From NCBI GenBank assembly GCA_036971715.1, contig JAVHJL010000006.1, positions 2,790,001 through 2,854,000 on the forward strand: a DNA stretch of 64,000 nucleotides, written 5' to 3'. The position numbers were made by a program, and so were the translations under genes. Positions 46,796-58,829 of the stretch are shown piece after piece. The notes under the pieces are model-generated. The model did no database searches. It was not told the origin of the DNA and saw nothing but the letters and a program-made list of their open reading frames with translations. The DNA comes from Arthrobotrys musiformis. Its lineage: Eukaryota > Ascomycota > Orbiliomycetes > Orbiliales > Orbiliaceae. Each line of letters starts with the position of its first letter. Positions within the stretch are counted from its first letter, which is position 1.

Positions 46796-49257
46796 TTTAT
46801 TTTTTTTAATTTTTTATTTATTTTTTTGTCTTTTATGCCAAATATATCCTCGATGAGAACCAAATATAAATATAAACCCGAAACCCGCTCCCAAGTTAAC
46901 CAAAGCTAACTAAATGATCCAAAAGAAAATAGCAAAAGTGTTGATATTGTTGTAAATTTCCGCTGTCGAAATATCGAAAACAAATGAGCGGCTCGAAAGA
47001 AGTTGCTGACAAAAGAGAATTTAAAAACTTATATGCAGACGAAGGGGGTGTGAGGGGATATATATTACAAAGATGAAGGATCATAGCCTCGTCCCATCCT
47101 CTTTGGGCTGTTCTGCAAAAGGCCTCTTCAATCAACTGATACATGGTATGCATTGTATGTATGCCCGCAGCGTGGCTTTTCCTTCACAAGGAACCAAAAC
47201 AACTAGTTACTTAGTTGGCACACAGTGGTCCGACGTATTGCGCTGCTGCGGCACAGAAACGCAAAGGGACCGGGAAGTAACCCTCCATCTTCGAATTAAT
47301 TCGAATTCACAAGGGCCGCGCGTTCTGTCGCATCATATCTTTCTCCACTACCGGCCTTACCATTGGCCAAACACCCAAGATCAGATCGTTTCTTTTGGCG
47401 GACGCCGCGGACAGGCGATTGAGAAGGCATGCCCAACTTTAAATTGTCGTGTCAGGTTTATACCACTGAAGAAGCTCAACGCAGAAACGAAAAGTCAAAA
47501 TACATAAATAACGAGCATCGCCACCAGGAGCACGAAGCAGAAAAAGATGCCTGCTTTCTCAACTATGGTAGATATCTATCTTACGCAGACACCCCTCTTT
47601 TTTTCCCTCATGATGTCTCTGCTTCATATGGTTCTTCCTTCCTTTTACAAAAAAAACTGTCACGATTGGAAAACGAGGCCCCAGCGATTGCGTTCCCTGC
47701 CAGGGCTCTCAAGCATTGCGAATGCGGGGCTACGTAATATAGGCTTATAGGTCCTCGTGAACTGCATGAGCTCAGATACCAATCTTCTATCAACGAAAAA
47801 CGCTAAAATAGAACAAGATAAAGCCAAGATATTCGAAAATTAGTTTACAGGAACATTTCTTCTTACGGGTCCTATTTTCAGGAGTTTCGCAATTACCTTG
47901 GCCCGAACCCGCAAATACCGCATGAGGGCGTATCTTCAAGGATTCCACGAAGAACTCACCTTGGCGGGTGCCCGAGATATTGAGACAATCACATTGAAGC
48001 ATAATATATTGACACAAGCACAATATGATTTTTATTTCAAAACTGCTTATCCGATCATAGATAAGCATCCAAAATTATGTTCACAAAAACCGACGACAGC
48101 CCTATGAATTCAAAAAAAAAAAAAAACCTGGTATTAAAGAATACCGAATAAACCGGATTTAAGCATGGTATATATAAGCTTATAGTTACCGCTATTATTT
48201 CTTCCATACAAGAATACCCGAATGCAGGAGGGGCGTGCCAGATTGGAGTCATACCTCGTATAGCTGCATCATGACACGCTGGCAATAACATTGTCTCGAT
48301 TGCCTACAAAGGAAGCTAGCACCCTTCTCAATCTACAGTATCGATTGCGCAAAGTCGGTAAAACGTGCCCAGAGAGCTTATCTCCTATCAGAAATCATTT
48401 CTCTCCAATAAAGGTTGGCAAGGGCATCCCAAAACGTCTACGCGTTCGCGAATACGCCTGTAAATTAATCCGAACCGGCGTCTTTTCCTGTGAAGCTGAG
48501 TAAGCACAGCCCACAAGCAGATGGAAATTAAGTATAACGTTAAGCTCAGCCTCTCGGATCGGTGGTTATTATCATTATTCCCCTCCGACTTCCTAACTAA
48601 ATGGAATTCCGGAACCGAGGTCCTGCGAGTCTGCGGCACGGGCCATCAGGGATATTTTTGTGTTGGCTTTGAGAAAAATACAACATGGTTTATATATAAC
48701 TCAAGGCGCTGCTCCTTGCACAACTTTGAACAGACGTCGGGGCTCGAGCCTCAGGCCTGGGCGTTTCGTTTCGATATTGCCCATGCATGTTACCAAAGTA
48801 GTGCAGTTGTGGATCGCTTCAATGCCAACGAGAAACAAGTCTTATACAGTTATTGAACTAATAAGTGCAATCTAAAGATGGGCACCCACAAAACCAATTA
48901 ATTGAGATCCAGTGAATATCAATATCGAGATAGTTTAACGCCATATATAACAATATAGATAATATCTACCGCGAACTTCTTCTTATTTGAAATGAGAATA
49001 GGTCAATCTCATAGTATCTGACACGAACATTAGGTAGATAGCATTGATTGATCGTTCTGAATCAACATTAGAACATATAGCTGTAAATTAATAACCCGAA
49101 GGTTTGAAAACTAGAGCCAAATACTTGAATATGTATATCATAAATTCGTGTCTGCAAATAATTAAAATAACGCTATATAGATATATGAATATATGATCGC
49201 CTGGCGCCGAGACAAGATATATATCTAACCCCTTCCATAAATTGAGTGTATCTCCGT
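46796..49257. other. Gene-poor intergenic region
   Basis: About 2.5 kb. The first 150 nt is AT-rich leader of the membrane-protein gene. Open frames at 47.1-48.8 kb overlap on both strands and resemble no protein family. AT-rich and TATATA-rich from 48.9 to 49.25 kb. No RNA gene or transposon recognised. Confidence 0.5.
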
Positions 49258-51281
49258 CTAATCTATTGTATATAGATTCCCATTGATTGAGATTGTCTTC
49301 GTGTTCCCATTAAGTTTTGTCCGCTCCTCCATCAACTCTCTTCTGTACCTCTCATTATCCTCCCGAGATATCGTCGACGGCAACTCTTTCGTAACGTTTT
49401 CCAGGATCTTGAAAGGTAATTCTAGGATACCTGAATCCCGGAGCTTCTTCATGGTTGCTGCTCGTACGCCTGGTTGCTGTGGTGGGACGTTTCTTGTAGT
49501 TGGGATCTACCGATACGACTATTAGTATGGTTCAATAACACTGCGGATTAACATGTTGGAGGAGGTTACTTCGTGTAATCCTGATGGGTCGCAGAGAAAG
49601 AATGCCAGAATTCTGCGGTAGCCGTTCTTCGTTTTGTCAATGAGTTCTAGCGGCTGTGTCCGATGTTGGTATATATTTGGAAATACGATTGCCCGATTTT
49701 TCTAAGTGGATGTTAGCCACACTTTTCACGATATTGAGACTGGAAATTTCGAGTTCAGTGCATACCTTGGTAGCAATGCTTCCCATTTCCTGAGCCGCTC
49801 GACTATATATTTTACTCTTCGAGTTGTATTTGCCTGATAACCCTTGACACTCCCCTTCCATGGAGAGCGACATATCGCGGACTGCCCGACGGAATCCTAG
49901 CGAGGAGGGTGTGACGTTCTCCTCATCGTAGTAATATATCCCTGCGGCAACAATTCGTTCATTCTATCCAATTAGCTCGCTCTTCTACCGAAATATCCTT
50001 TAGTTCGAGAAATAACTATACGTACCTTCAGCGCTTCCACGTGCCAGGGCCCTCCTGTAGACCGCGGTTTATCCGGTGTTAAAATCAATGTCGCCATTTT
50101 AACGATAACTTTAACGGTCGTCCCCTCCAATCTAACAGTGTGCAATAGACTCTCCGGAGGTGGCCCCCACACAAAGCTAGGAGGGTTACCACCGAACAAA
50201 CTCTCCGTCCGTTTGTGAAACGGCACGAATCGTTTGAATATATTCGGTGTCTCCGGCTCATTTATCACATCCGCCGTAAGTTTCTCCCCCTTCTCGAATT
50301 GCCTGAATAACCTATCCCTCGTCTTCACGTATACGCACTCCGAAACCGACTTGCCGGACATCGACTTTTGCTGTTCCCGATATTCTTGGTATTCCACCCT
50401 TCTCAGCTCGTAGGTCTCCCGCCGTAGATCGGCAAGCACGTGGTTGAACAGCGGCACGAATTTCGAAAATATCTTCTCCAGGAGCGGGTAGAATGTCGTT
50501 TTCTCCTCATCTAGCGATAAATTATTGACATATGATGCGATCCTTGTCTCACCCTTCGGCGAGATTTCGAATTCGGATGGGAGCCAGCAGAATTTCTCGG
50601 AATAGTGGTATTCGGGGGCATAGTAATCCGGCGAGTCTCCGCCTTTCGTGGTCTCCCGGTTTTTCGGGGCTTCTATGTATTCGCCATCGGTTGTCTTCGA
50701 GCGGCCGTAGATGATCGGGTAGTCGCAGGGGTGGACGAGATCTAGTAGCTGCCGGCCGACGACTGAATGCCATGGTTTCTCCGGGTCCTTTTCAAGATTC
50801 ATCGCCGCTGTGATACCTTATCAGCACAAAGCACTCGACGTAAAAATGAAATATATCGACGACACAAACCTCTAACAAGCTCCCTCCTCAACCCCTGGTC
50901 CATAAAATCATCCATCCTCCAAACCCCATCCACATGAGGCTGTAATCCCGTCCTCTTCCACTTCTCAACGTACGGTTTATACCCCTCCGTCAACTCCCTA
51001 TAAACCAGCTCAACATCCTCTTTACTCCAAACCTGGATCTTGTCCCCCAGCAAAGCGCAATCCACAGCCGCAGCCTCCCTAAACTTTTTAGCAACGAACC
51101 GACGATCGGTTACTTTCGAAGTCCAGTCTTTTTCTTCCCGAAACCGGGCTGAGAAGTTACGCAGGCATTGTTCGCGGTAGAGGAGGGGTCGGGAAAAAGT
51201 ATCCAGCGGGTGCGGGTATAGTCCGTTTTCGATGTGCCGGCTGCCATCGATCGTTCTGAGGTCGTCTTCCATCTGACGCAT
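49258..51281 (-). CDS. DUF4246 family protein
   Basis: Large fungal family of unknown function; a 2-oxoglutarate/iron oxygenase-like fold has been suggested for its relatives, which I cannot show here. Five exons: 50870-51281, 50026-50807, 49766-49963, 49570-49701 and 49258-49506; 590 residues, all phases agree. Start is MRQMEDDLRT; an in-frame ATG three codons later is an alternative. Hallmarks: WHSVVGRQLLDLVHPCDYP, FCWLPSEFEI, RIASYVNNLSLDE, IVKMATLILTPDKPRSTGGP followed by WHVEALKNERIVAAGIYYYD, NRAIVFPNIYQHRTQPLELI and ILAFFLCDPSGLHE. The His of WHVE and the His of YQHR are candidate metal ligands. The end, TTRNVPPQQPG, is also typical. Confidence 0.88.
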
Positions 51282-52545
51282 TCCAAGAAATATTTTTTTC
51301 AAAAACAAAAAACCCCTTTTGATTTTATATATATTCGGTATATATGGAGCTAGCTAGCTAGCTTCCAATATCGAAGCTAAGTCGAAAGCCTAAAAAGTGG
51401 TGTTACTTGTGCTGTTATAAACAATCAAAGACGGATCGACTGGCCTCATTCCTCACCCGGACTCATCATCCACTTTATAAATATCACACACCCACCCCTT
51501 CCCTCCGAGGAACTCCAAACGGCCATCTGTCCATGAATCCCATCATGCAATGACGCATATGCATCGACAAAGAACCACACAATAAACCAAAAAAACAAGC
51601 GAACCCGCTTTTTCCCTCCGTCTTCACACGGACGGGTTTGTCCCCCCCTCCAGGCTTCTTCTCGTGGCGTGCAGATGAAATGGTAAGCTACGCAAAAAGA
51701 GAGTGAGGCTTTACCGAAACCCACTTTGGGCACTTCAATCCGAAATTCATGCGCCCGGGACGGCTGAGCTTGCTTAAAAGGCGTAGTATTTGACGTCAAC
51801 GGTCGGCAAATTCGGTCCAGTGGGGTCACTGGGTTCTATAAATTTAGACCGGACTGCGTTGTGGAAGCGAAATCCAACGTGTGGAACTAGCACTATATGA
51901 GGAGACTATGCTGGATTGAGGCTGGGTGCATGGCTTAAGGATCTAGCTAAGAAACCGGTCGACTATCGACTTTTGTAACGGTACCGTTGGGGCGGGTTTA
52001 CTTTGCAATCAGTCCTGTTTACAGTCACGGTCATGCCTCAGGCTCCAGATAAAACTTGTGTATTGATACTGTTCTCGTCACCACCATAATTTAATAATTC
52101 CGTCGCTATTGAGATAAAATAATGAAGACGCAATATTAATACTTTCGATAAACATCCACCCATAGAAACACCCTATTGCCCACTCAGTTCTTGCTTTGGC
52201 CATCATTTCTATAATATGGGGGTGCACAGTTTCCTGCGGTTGATCAATAGTAACAACAGTCAGTATACATTATTCCAAAACAAACATAAGATAGTACAGG
52301 AAACACCGACCTTAAGCTCAAAGGCCACACATGTCACACCAGCTTCATCCCGGCGTTCTCGAAAAAAATAATAATCATGATCACGGTCATGTTTCATAAG
52401 TTCAATCAATTGCAAACGCATGCGAGGCTAGCGAACATTATCCGCCGCCGTAAAAAATCTTCCTCTGATTATCATGTTCCGTACCAGACCTGATCACAAC
52501 TTCCAGTCAGCAAAATCCGCCCTAACCCCCCTCTTTCTTTCAAAA
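51282..52545. other. Intergenic region
   Basis: Promoter of the DUF4246 gene (short AGCTAGCT repeat near 51350) and 3' flank of the F-box-like gene. The minus-strand frame at 51446-51829 has low complexity and no family match. No gene seen. Confidence 0.55.
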
Positions 52546-54000
52546 TTAAAACGAACTAATAATTTGGAATTGAAAGCTTTCCGGGTCCGTAGGTCCAGAT
52601 GGCAAGACCCCGTCGGATCTCAAGTCTTGATGATAGAAGGAATCATCCGTCCAGTTGAAGTTCCAATCTTGAGTTCCATCAGCGCTAGCTCCCGCCTTCG
52701 AGACCGTACCGACCACGTTCCCTCTGAGTTGACGTGGCTTGAAAAGCTTAATTGTTCGAAGTGATGGAAACTCTCCGGCATTGAGTCGTTCTTTGATATC
52801 TTGTCCGATAGTATTAACGTTGCGCGTGGGACGGTCGCGGCTCAAAGGCCATGGGAGAGCTATCTCCCGGAGACGCTGGAAATTAGGGATGACCGTGCTC
52901 CAAGTGTTCTGAGGGACTTCGTCGTTGCGGTGGGTGATTGTCAATGACTCCAGATTTGAGAATGGCTTGAGGAACTCCGAGAGTCTGGTATCGACATCCC
53001 CAAGATCAAAAGAAATCGAAACTTTCTTGACGGTTGGGAGATGGACATCAACCGATGGTTGAGTCGGGGTTTTGATGGGTTTCATCGTGTCCTTGAGGGA
53101 GAGGTGGACATCTGCTTTAGTGTTGAAAAACGATAAGAAGTGGTACGTTTGGGCATCCGCGATGTCAATTTCGAATGTTCGTAGGTTTGGAGGGAAAGGC
53201 AAGGCCTCCAGTTCCCCGGTGAGGTTCTCGTTCGAAAGGAAAGGACCGAGGAATTCTTGTTCCTTCTCTCTCAAACGCGCAAAGACTTGTGCATAGGCCC
53301 TTTCCTCTTCGCAGGCATATGGCAATTTAGGCGAATCATCAAGATTCTTGACGACAGGTGCGGCATACCTCGCACAAGTACTGAGGTTCGACGGAAGCTC
53401 GGATTCGTCTCCGGTGTGCTTCTCAATAGTCTCGGGAGCAGATTGAAAGATGGACTCGCGTGGTCGGGATGGGAAACGAGCCCAATTAAGGGAAAGATAC
53501 TCGATCTTGTCGCAACTCGGCAACGTTGACAAGAGCTTGATTGTAGAGAAATATAAATTTCTCTCAATACCATCAGTGCCGGTGAGTTGGATGGCGAGGC
53601 GATTGAAGTTCGGGAAGACCTTGACGGTAGGCAAGATGGAAGCGAACTTTTTGATGTTGTGATACTTGAAAGTTACGGATCTATTAAATAGGCGGAGCAC
53701 GTCAGAGGTAACTTCTCATTCTAGATTAATAAGGCTAAGCAGGACGATGCCATACCGTACACAAGTTCGAGCAGGTTGCAACCAACCGTTCTCGAACTGC
53801 TCAAGGAGGATCCGGCCTCCTTCCTCGGAGAGATTGATTCCTCGGAAACGCGAAGGAAATGAAATGAAATAACATTTCCTCGAAGCCCTGGAAAAGGCGG
53901 TTTTGTCTTCCTTTCCAAGAAAGGACAAGACTGTCCCGCAGATTTCTAATGGGAGCTCAAGCAGATCCTTGGGAGCATCTGGGGCCGGCGAGGACTCCAT
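52546..54000 (-). CDS. F-box-like protein (second in the window)
   Basis: Two exons, 53756-54000 and 52546-53680, joined in phase 2 (CG|A) with a GTATGG donor and AATAG acceptor; 459 residues. The N-terminus, KDLLELPLEICGTVLSFLGK followed by EDKTAFSRASRKCY, is a typical F-box (LPLEI..VLSFL). The rest has weak leucine-rich periodicity: FPNFNRLAIQL, LPSCDKIEYLSL, PPNLRTFEIDI, FSNLESLTITHR and FPSLRTIKLF, consistent with a substrate-binding LRR part. Not an obvious recent duplicate of the F-box-like gene at 37.8 kb. Role in an SCF complex is inferred from the domain only. Confidence 0.8.
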
Positions 54001-54808
54001 TTTCGCGCACTGTTTCCTTAAACAGGCCTTTCAGGATCTTTCTAGCTGGTAAGAAGGATGTGATGATCAGTGGATGAATTTCGGACACGGTTTTGATGGG
54101 TAGATCAGGGTACTAGGTTGTGCGATGGTAGAGGGTGGTTGGTGAAAATGTGAAGTTGAAGTGTAGTTGTAGTTGTAATATCCAATACCGAATATAACAC
54201 TGTGCTAAGCTGCGCAACGTTACTCACCGACGTATATGTGTGAGCTCGGCCACACACGACCAATTGGTCAGGCCGAAGCTGCACGCCGCAACGCTCTGCC
54301 CCAGGAGCGCCTATTATTGAGGCTACCCGCAACGTACGAGGCTGTGACACAATCTACTAGTATCCTGGTTCGGATACAAACCAGCCTGCTCTCTTGTTTT
54401 TCTATCGCGCTAGCTATCCTGACGCAACTGCGAAAAGTCGACAGGAAGCGGCACGAATAGAGCTGAGGGGAGCCACGTTAGGCATCCCCGTATGCACGCC
54501 AGCATTATCACCAGGCTGCACGAAATCCAACACGGAGCCGCGTTGGTGTCCGTAGGATAAAGGCCGAGCTGGGGCGCATTTTGTAACGCATGGAAGGTGA
54601 AATTCACCTCCAGGCCCTGAAAAATATTTTCGTCAGTTTCCTCTCTCGGTGGCATAGAAGCTCGGAGTTTATATACCGTTATACGTTATCCCCAAGCCCG
54701 TCTAACATAGCCTGACCCCGAAACGCTGACTTCCCTATGGGTGGTACGTTTGATAGATACCAGCCCACACCCTACTTTCAATTGGGACAGCTGACTAGCT
54801 TGTGCTTC
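54001..54808. other. Intergenic region
   Basis: About 0.8 kb between two minus-strand genes. One ATG-started minus-strand frame of 81 codons (54410-54655) is present but has no family match. Otherwise nothing recognised. Confidence 0.5.
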
Positions 54809-55843
54809 TCAAGCGACAAGGCTTAGGGTTTCCTGGAGCCGATCCAAATCTGGAGGTTGAGTATCCGTATCCAGATCCTGAAGTCGCTGTAGTGAGTGTC
54901 TAGCGGCTCTTCTCAGAGAAAGGAACGAGAATATCCCGGGAGCCTCTCTCCGAATCGACTCCCTAACAGAGCTCTGGTATTTCGACCGCTCGTATTTAGA
55001 TTCCCCAAAGATGATTATGGTATGGGGATAGTAATGGGTTACTAGGCTATTGAATAGTAATCGCGACATTCTGCCGTTGCCATCAAGGAAGGGATGGATT
55101 TTTAGAAAGTCGATTTTGAGCTCTGCAGCTGTAGCTATGGGATCGCAGGAGCCGTTGAGGGCGCTGTTGTAGCGGGCCAGCCACTCAGTCATGTGGTCCG
55201 GAACTCTCTCCGACGAAGAGCAAGTTAACTCCTCGCCGGTTCTCAGGACCAGAGGCCTGCCCACAGCGATTTCACAAGTTCTGTATCTGCCTTGATACCC
55301 TTGGAAACCTTCGTCGGAAGGTATTCCCGTCATTAGAGTCCAGTGGCATTCGAGAAGGCCTTCTTCGGAGAGGTGTCTGCCCTCAAGCAATCGATTTTTG
55401 AGGTACAAAAATGCATGAACATGTTGGATTACCTCTCGTCGAGACTTGGTGTCCTCGCCAAGGGTGGACCCCATATCTGCCTCTTGATCATCTTTGTCGG
55501 TACTAGAGCTGGAGATCATCTTCTTCACAATCTCCAATGTCTCGGAACGATCAAGACCGGCTTTTTCGATCTTATTCGAAGAATAGATAAAGTTGGCGAA
55601 TTGCTTCTCAAATGCCTCCTGGATTCTCCCGTTTTCGGGAAGTCCTGCTAGGAGGTAGGCGGCCTCCCGTATTGATTGGGGGACTTCCCATAAATGCTCT
55701 GGATGAATGTTGTTGTGCCATGGCGGGATCCTGTAATTTCGTACCAGGCCTCTGTGCTTGTCGTCTTTCTCTTGTTTATCTTTTGTGGCTTCGACATTGA
55801 AAGTCTGCCATAGCGTCCGTTGATGTTCTTTAGATGAAGACAT
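54809..55843 (-). CDS. Fic domain protein (probable AMP-transferase)
   Basis: Fic/DOC-family enzyme; such proteins usually transfer AMP from ATP to hydroxyl side chains of target proteins. Intronless, 344 residues from MSSSKEHQRTLW. The catalytic motif HPFLDGNGRMSR (HPFxxGNGRxxR) is complete, with the flap region (GYQGRYRTCEIAVGRPL) upstream. An N-terminal helix FIYSSNKIEKAGLD sits where Fic proteins of class II carry the autoinhibitory (S/T)xxxE(G/N) motif; here Ser and Glu are present but the last position is Lys. No signal peptide or TM segment, unlike animal FICD, so a cytosolic or nuclear location is likely. Target unknown. A HEAT/TPR partner domain is absent. Confidence 0.9.
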   Translation of the reverse strand: MSSSKEHQRTLWQTFNVEATKDKQEKDDKHRGLVRNYRIPPWHNNIHPEHLWEVPQSIREAAYLLAGLPENGRIQEAFEKQFANFIYSSNKIEKAGLDRSETLEIVKKMISSSSTDKDDQEADMGSTLGEDTKSRREVIQHVHAFLYLKNRLLEGRHLSEEGLLECHWTLMTGIPSDEGFQGYQGRYRTCEIAVGRPLVLRTGEELTCSSSERVPDHMTEWLARYNSALNGSCDPIATAAELKIDFLKIHPFLDGNGRMSRLLFNSLVTHYYPHTIIIFGESKYERSKYQSSVRESIRREAPGIFSFLSLRRAARHSLQRLQDLDTDTQPPDLDRLQETLSLVA

Positions 55844-56277
55844 TTTGTCGGGTGGAATTCTTGAAGAGGAAAAGATACTAGTAGAGGATAGTTGTATGGG
55901 AGAGATAGAATTAAAGGCTTGGAAGGAATCTGGGGGGTATTTATAGGTTTAATTAAGTCGGCCTAGCGAGATCGATCGTCTTATCTCTCTCAAGATCTTC
56001 GCTGACGGGCAGTTGTAATTTTCTTTATATAAAAGGTATATAGACGGAAGATCTGCGGGCACAGATCTTGCAAATCCGCCTCTCGAGACTACGATCGATC
56101 TGTCTCAGATCGCTACACAAATCGATTTTAGATCGAGGCGGATCTATGTGTAACGACAAATTTAGATCCAAAGATGAGGGTAATAATACATGGGTGTAAA
56201 TAGATCTGCGCTGTCGCTCTCGTCTCAAATAAATTAGTCTATTTTAGTTCCCAATTAGGTAGTTCTTAGTCTCGAGT
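55844..56277. other. Intergenic region with nested inverted repeats
   Basis: Promoter of the Fic gene. It holds a perfect 8-bp hairpin (AAGATCTG, 6-nt loop, CAGATCTT) at 56048-56069, and a 9-bp inverted pair ATCCGCCTC (56074-56082) / GAGGCGGAT (56135-56143). Rich in GATC and AGATC words. Function unknown. Confidence 0.7.
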
Positions 56278-57504
56278 CTACAGCTTAGCCAACTTCTCCC
56301 TCATCCAGGCCCCGATGTCCCCCACAACCCTATCGATTTCCTCAAACCCGTCGAAGAAGTCCACATGCCCCACTCCTTCCACCACCACCATCCTATCAAC
56401 CCCTCTGATCCCACTCTGGCTCCCCCGCCGTAACATTATATCCAACCGATCTGTGTGCCACCTACTCCCCGCCATCCCACCAATCATGCAAAAAACAGGA
56501 ACCTTCAAAAACGTCTCCACGAAATCGAATGCGTCGAAGGTTAATAATAACGGCAAACTTTGTTGTAACAGTTTATTCTCCGCCCTCGGATGGTATGCCC
56601 GCGGGGTAGTATAATACTCCGTCAGTTCCTGTAAATCCACATGCGATTTCTCGCTCGTGGGTTGCAAGAACGGGATGACTTTCCCCATCTCCTCCTCTTC
56701 CGGCGTGCTGTAAAGGTCTTTATGAAATCCTGGACTCGTGGGCGTCGATGGCCGTCTGTAGTTCAAATTCTCAAACGTAGTAGGCGTCATACTCTTCCTC
56801 CTCGCATCACGGTCGACGACAGGCGTAGAAGGTAACCCATTCTCAAACGTAGTAGGCGTCACACTCCTCCTCCTCGCATCACGGTCGACGATAGGGGTCG
56901 AAGGTAACCCATTCCCTAACGTCACCCCGGTAATCGACATGCCGGAAACAGAACTCGAGGAAGACACCGGCCGCATCATAATTCTCAACTCCTTCCTCCT
57001 CTCCTCACCCACATTCTTCATCGTCTCCGTATGCTTTCGCACAGGCTCCCTTCCTTCCCACCCGATCCTGAATAAATCCCCTATATTAACCAAACTCACC
57101 GTCGCAACGGCTTTAATCCTCCAATCCTTCTTCGCAGCGGCGACAGCATACCCTCCACCGCTACAAAATCCCACAACCGTAATCTTTTGCTTATCAACCC
57201 TCCTAACCTCTTTCATTAGGTAATCCACCACGGCGGAAACATCCGCCACCCGAGCGTTCGGATCCTCGAGGTACCGCGGATTCCCACCCGAGGCGCCAAA
57301 ATTCGAGGGATCGTAGCAGACGGTGTAGAAGTTGTGGGGACGCCGGGATAATAATCGCGCGTATGTAGAGGGGAATTGTTCCTTTACCGCGTTCGAGGGC
57401 GGGACGATAATTATCGCGGGCGAGTAGTTTGTCGTCGGCGCCTCGGGTGTGTAAAGACGGCCGGAGAGTTGGTAGGGCGCCCGCGATATGGTGATAGAAC
57501 TCAT
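56278..57504 (-). CDS. Alpha/beta hydrolase with Cys nucleophile motif
   Basis: Predicted alpha/beta-hydrolase of the dienelactone-hydrolase/YcjY-like kind; substrate unknown. Intronless, 408 residues, start MSSITISRAPYQLSG. Nucleophile elbow VVGFCSGGGYAV is GxCxG, so Cys instead of Ser, as in dienelactone hydrolases. An acid candidate is near the YDPSNFGASGG or MIGGMAG region, and the catalytic His is probably in GVGHVDFFDG near the C-terminus. A low-complexity lid insert (residues about 195-270) contains a 24-residue tandem duplication. Not secreted by inspection. Could equally be a thioesterase or an uncharacterised fungal esterase. Confidence 0.82.
   Translation of the reverse strand: MSSITISRAPYQLSGRLYTPEAPTTNYSPAIIIVPPSNAVKEQFPSTYARLLSRRPHNFYTVCYDPSNFGASGGNPRYLEDPNARVADVSAVVDYLMKEVRRVDKQKITVVGFCSGGGYAVAAAKKDWRIKAVATVSLVNIGDLFRIGWEGREPVRKHTETMKNVGEERRKELRIMMRPVSSSSSVSGMSITGVTLGNGLPSTPIVDRDARRRSVTPTTFENGLPSTPVVDRDARRKSMTPTTFENLNYRRPSTPTSPGFHKDLYSTPEEEEMGKVIPFLQPTSEKSHVDLQELTEYYTTPRAYHPRAENKLLQQSLPLLLTFDAFDFVETFLKVPVFCMIGGMAGSRWHTDRLDIMLRRGSQSGIRGVDRMVVVEGVGHVDFFDGFEEIDRVVGDIGAWMREKLAKL
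56767..56910. repeat. 72-bp tandem duplication inside the hydrolase gene
   Basis: Two in-frame copies, 56767-56838 and 56839-56910, differing at only a few bases; each encodes about 24 residues with the pattern NGLPSTPxVDRDARRxSxTP. The near identity suggests a recent duplication by slippage in the disordered lid. Confidence 0.9.
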
Positions 57505-58829
57505 GACTATAGCTTATTACAGTATGATCTTCGACTTGGAAGTCTCGAAGGAGTTAAAGCGAGTGAACAGGCCAAGGGAGTGTGGTATCTGAATATCCAA
57601 CCTGCGACGGGAACGGAAAGGAGGAATTAATGTTTGGAAAGGGGATATAGCAGCGGAACCAAGCATGCTGGACTAAATTACTCTGCGACCACCAGCTATT
57701 CTGTATACGTATACATGTATACATCCCGTGGATCGAATAACCCTATCCGAAAAGTCCGAGAACGCCTCCTTCGTCGCTGTTCGGCTGGACTTTCCTGATG
57801 CTCTATAGAGAGGTTTGTAGATGTCAAGCAGACGTCCCAAAGCCTGTGCTGTAACGTTAGGATCAATATGTTACATCAAATAATAGACGAGGTTTGTTAG
57901 TGTACTCATGTAGACGGCCCGCTGGTACCACGGTTTGAAGATGAATGCATTAGTCGGTTCAAAGTAGTATGCAACACACCCTGCTGTTGTATTTTTGGCC
58001 GGAGTTTCCGTCTCGACGCTCGCAGTCGTACAGTTTTGAAACTCAGCTTCTTCTAGAAAAGAAAAAGAATAATCACGATCGGTATATATTCCCGAATCCC
58101 CCTTTCAATTGCATACATAATCTCCAAAAACAAAGAACTCGCCAAAAACTTCCCTAGATCGATCGGTAAAGGATGTAATCCAAAAATTCTCCATCACAAA
58201 CTCCCCGGCGGAGAATGGACATCTTAACACCCCATCTCTATAGATCTATACCTGCACGGTGGCGTCAATGAAAAAGAAGAAAAACAAAACCGCCCGGCAT
58301 AATATTGTTTTATAATTAAATTTAGCAGCGCGGCAGAGAATGATACCCCAAACCTTAATTTAACATGCACAGTCCTAATTCTTGATAAGTCGCTATTGCT
58401 ACTTTGGTATTCGGGGCGGTCGCATGACGAAACTGGGGGGGTACGGGATGGGATCGAACGGGTAATCGGCAGGCACTGGGGCGCTAAATTGCTATCGCTT
58501 TATTTACTGTGGTTGAAGTTCTACATCGGTGCACTGTGATTTTGTGATTGCAAGAATGAGATCATGTACATATATCTATTTTCAGTTATGATGTCTTTAG
58601 CTTTATTACACTGTGGTATATTCTTGAACGAGACTATGCTGTGTCTATAGGTGTATGCTATGTATGTGCAGAATAGAGGTCCGGAACGCTGTTCTATATA
58701 GGTAAGGTGAACTTGACAGTCGATTCTACTCTATCACTGTAATCTAGAGACCGTGAGTAGCGATTCTGGGTATTATACTCTCAAAAAAAACACCATGGCG
58801 CTCCAGCAGGGTCCTAACCATGCAAGACG
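57505..58829. other. Intergenic region
   Basis: 1.3 kb between the hydrolase start and the stop of the lipid-droplet hydrolase gene. AT-rich with palindromic TATACGTATACATGTATA near 57702-57722. No gene seen. Confidence 0.55.

Noticed and set aside
54410..54655. 81-codon minus-strand frame with an ATG (MPPREETDENIFQ)
   Set aside because: Short, no family match, no supporting context; kept only as a remote possibility.
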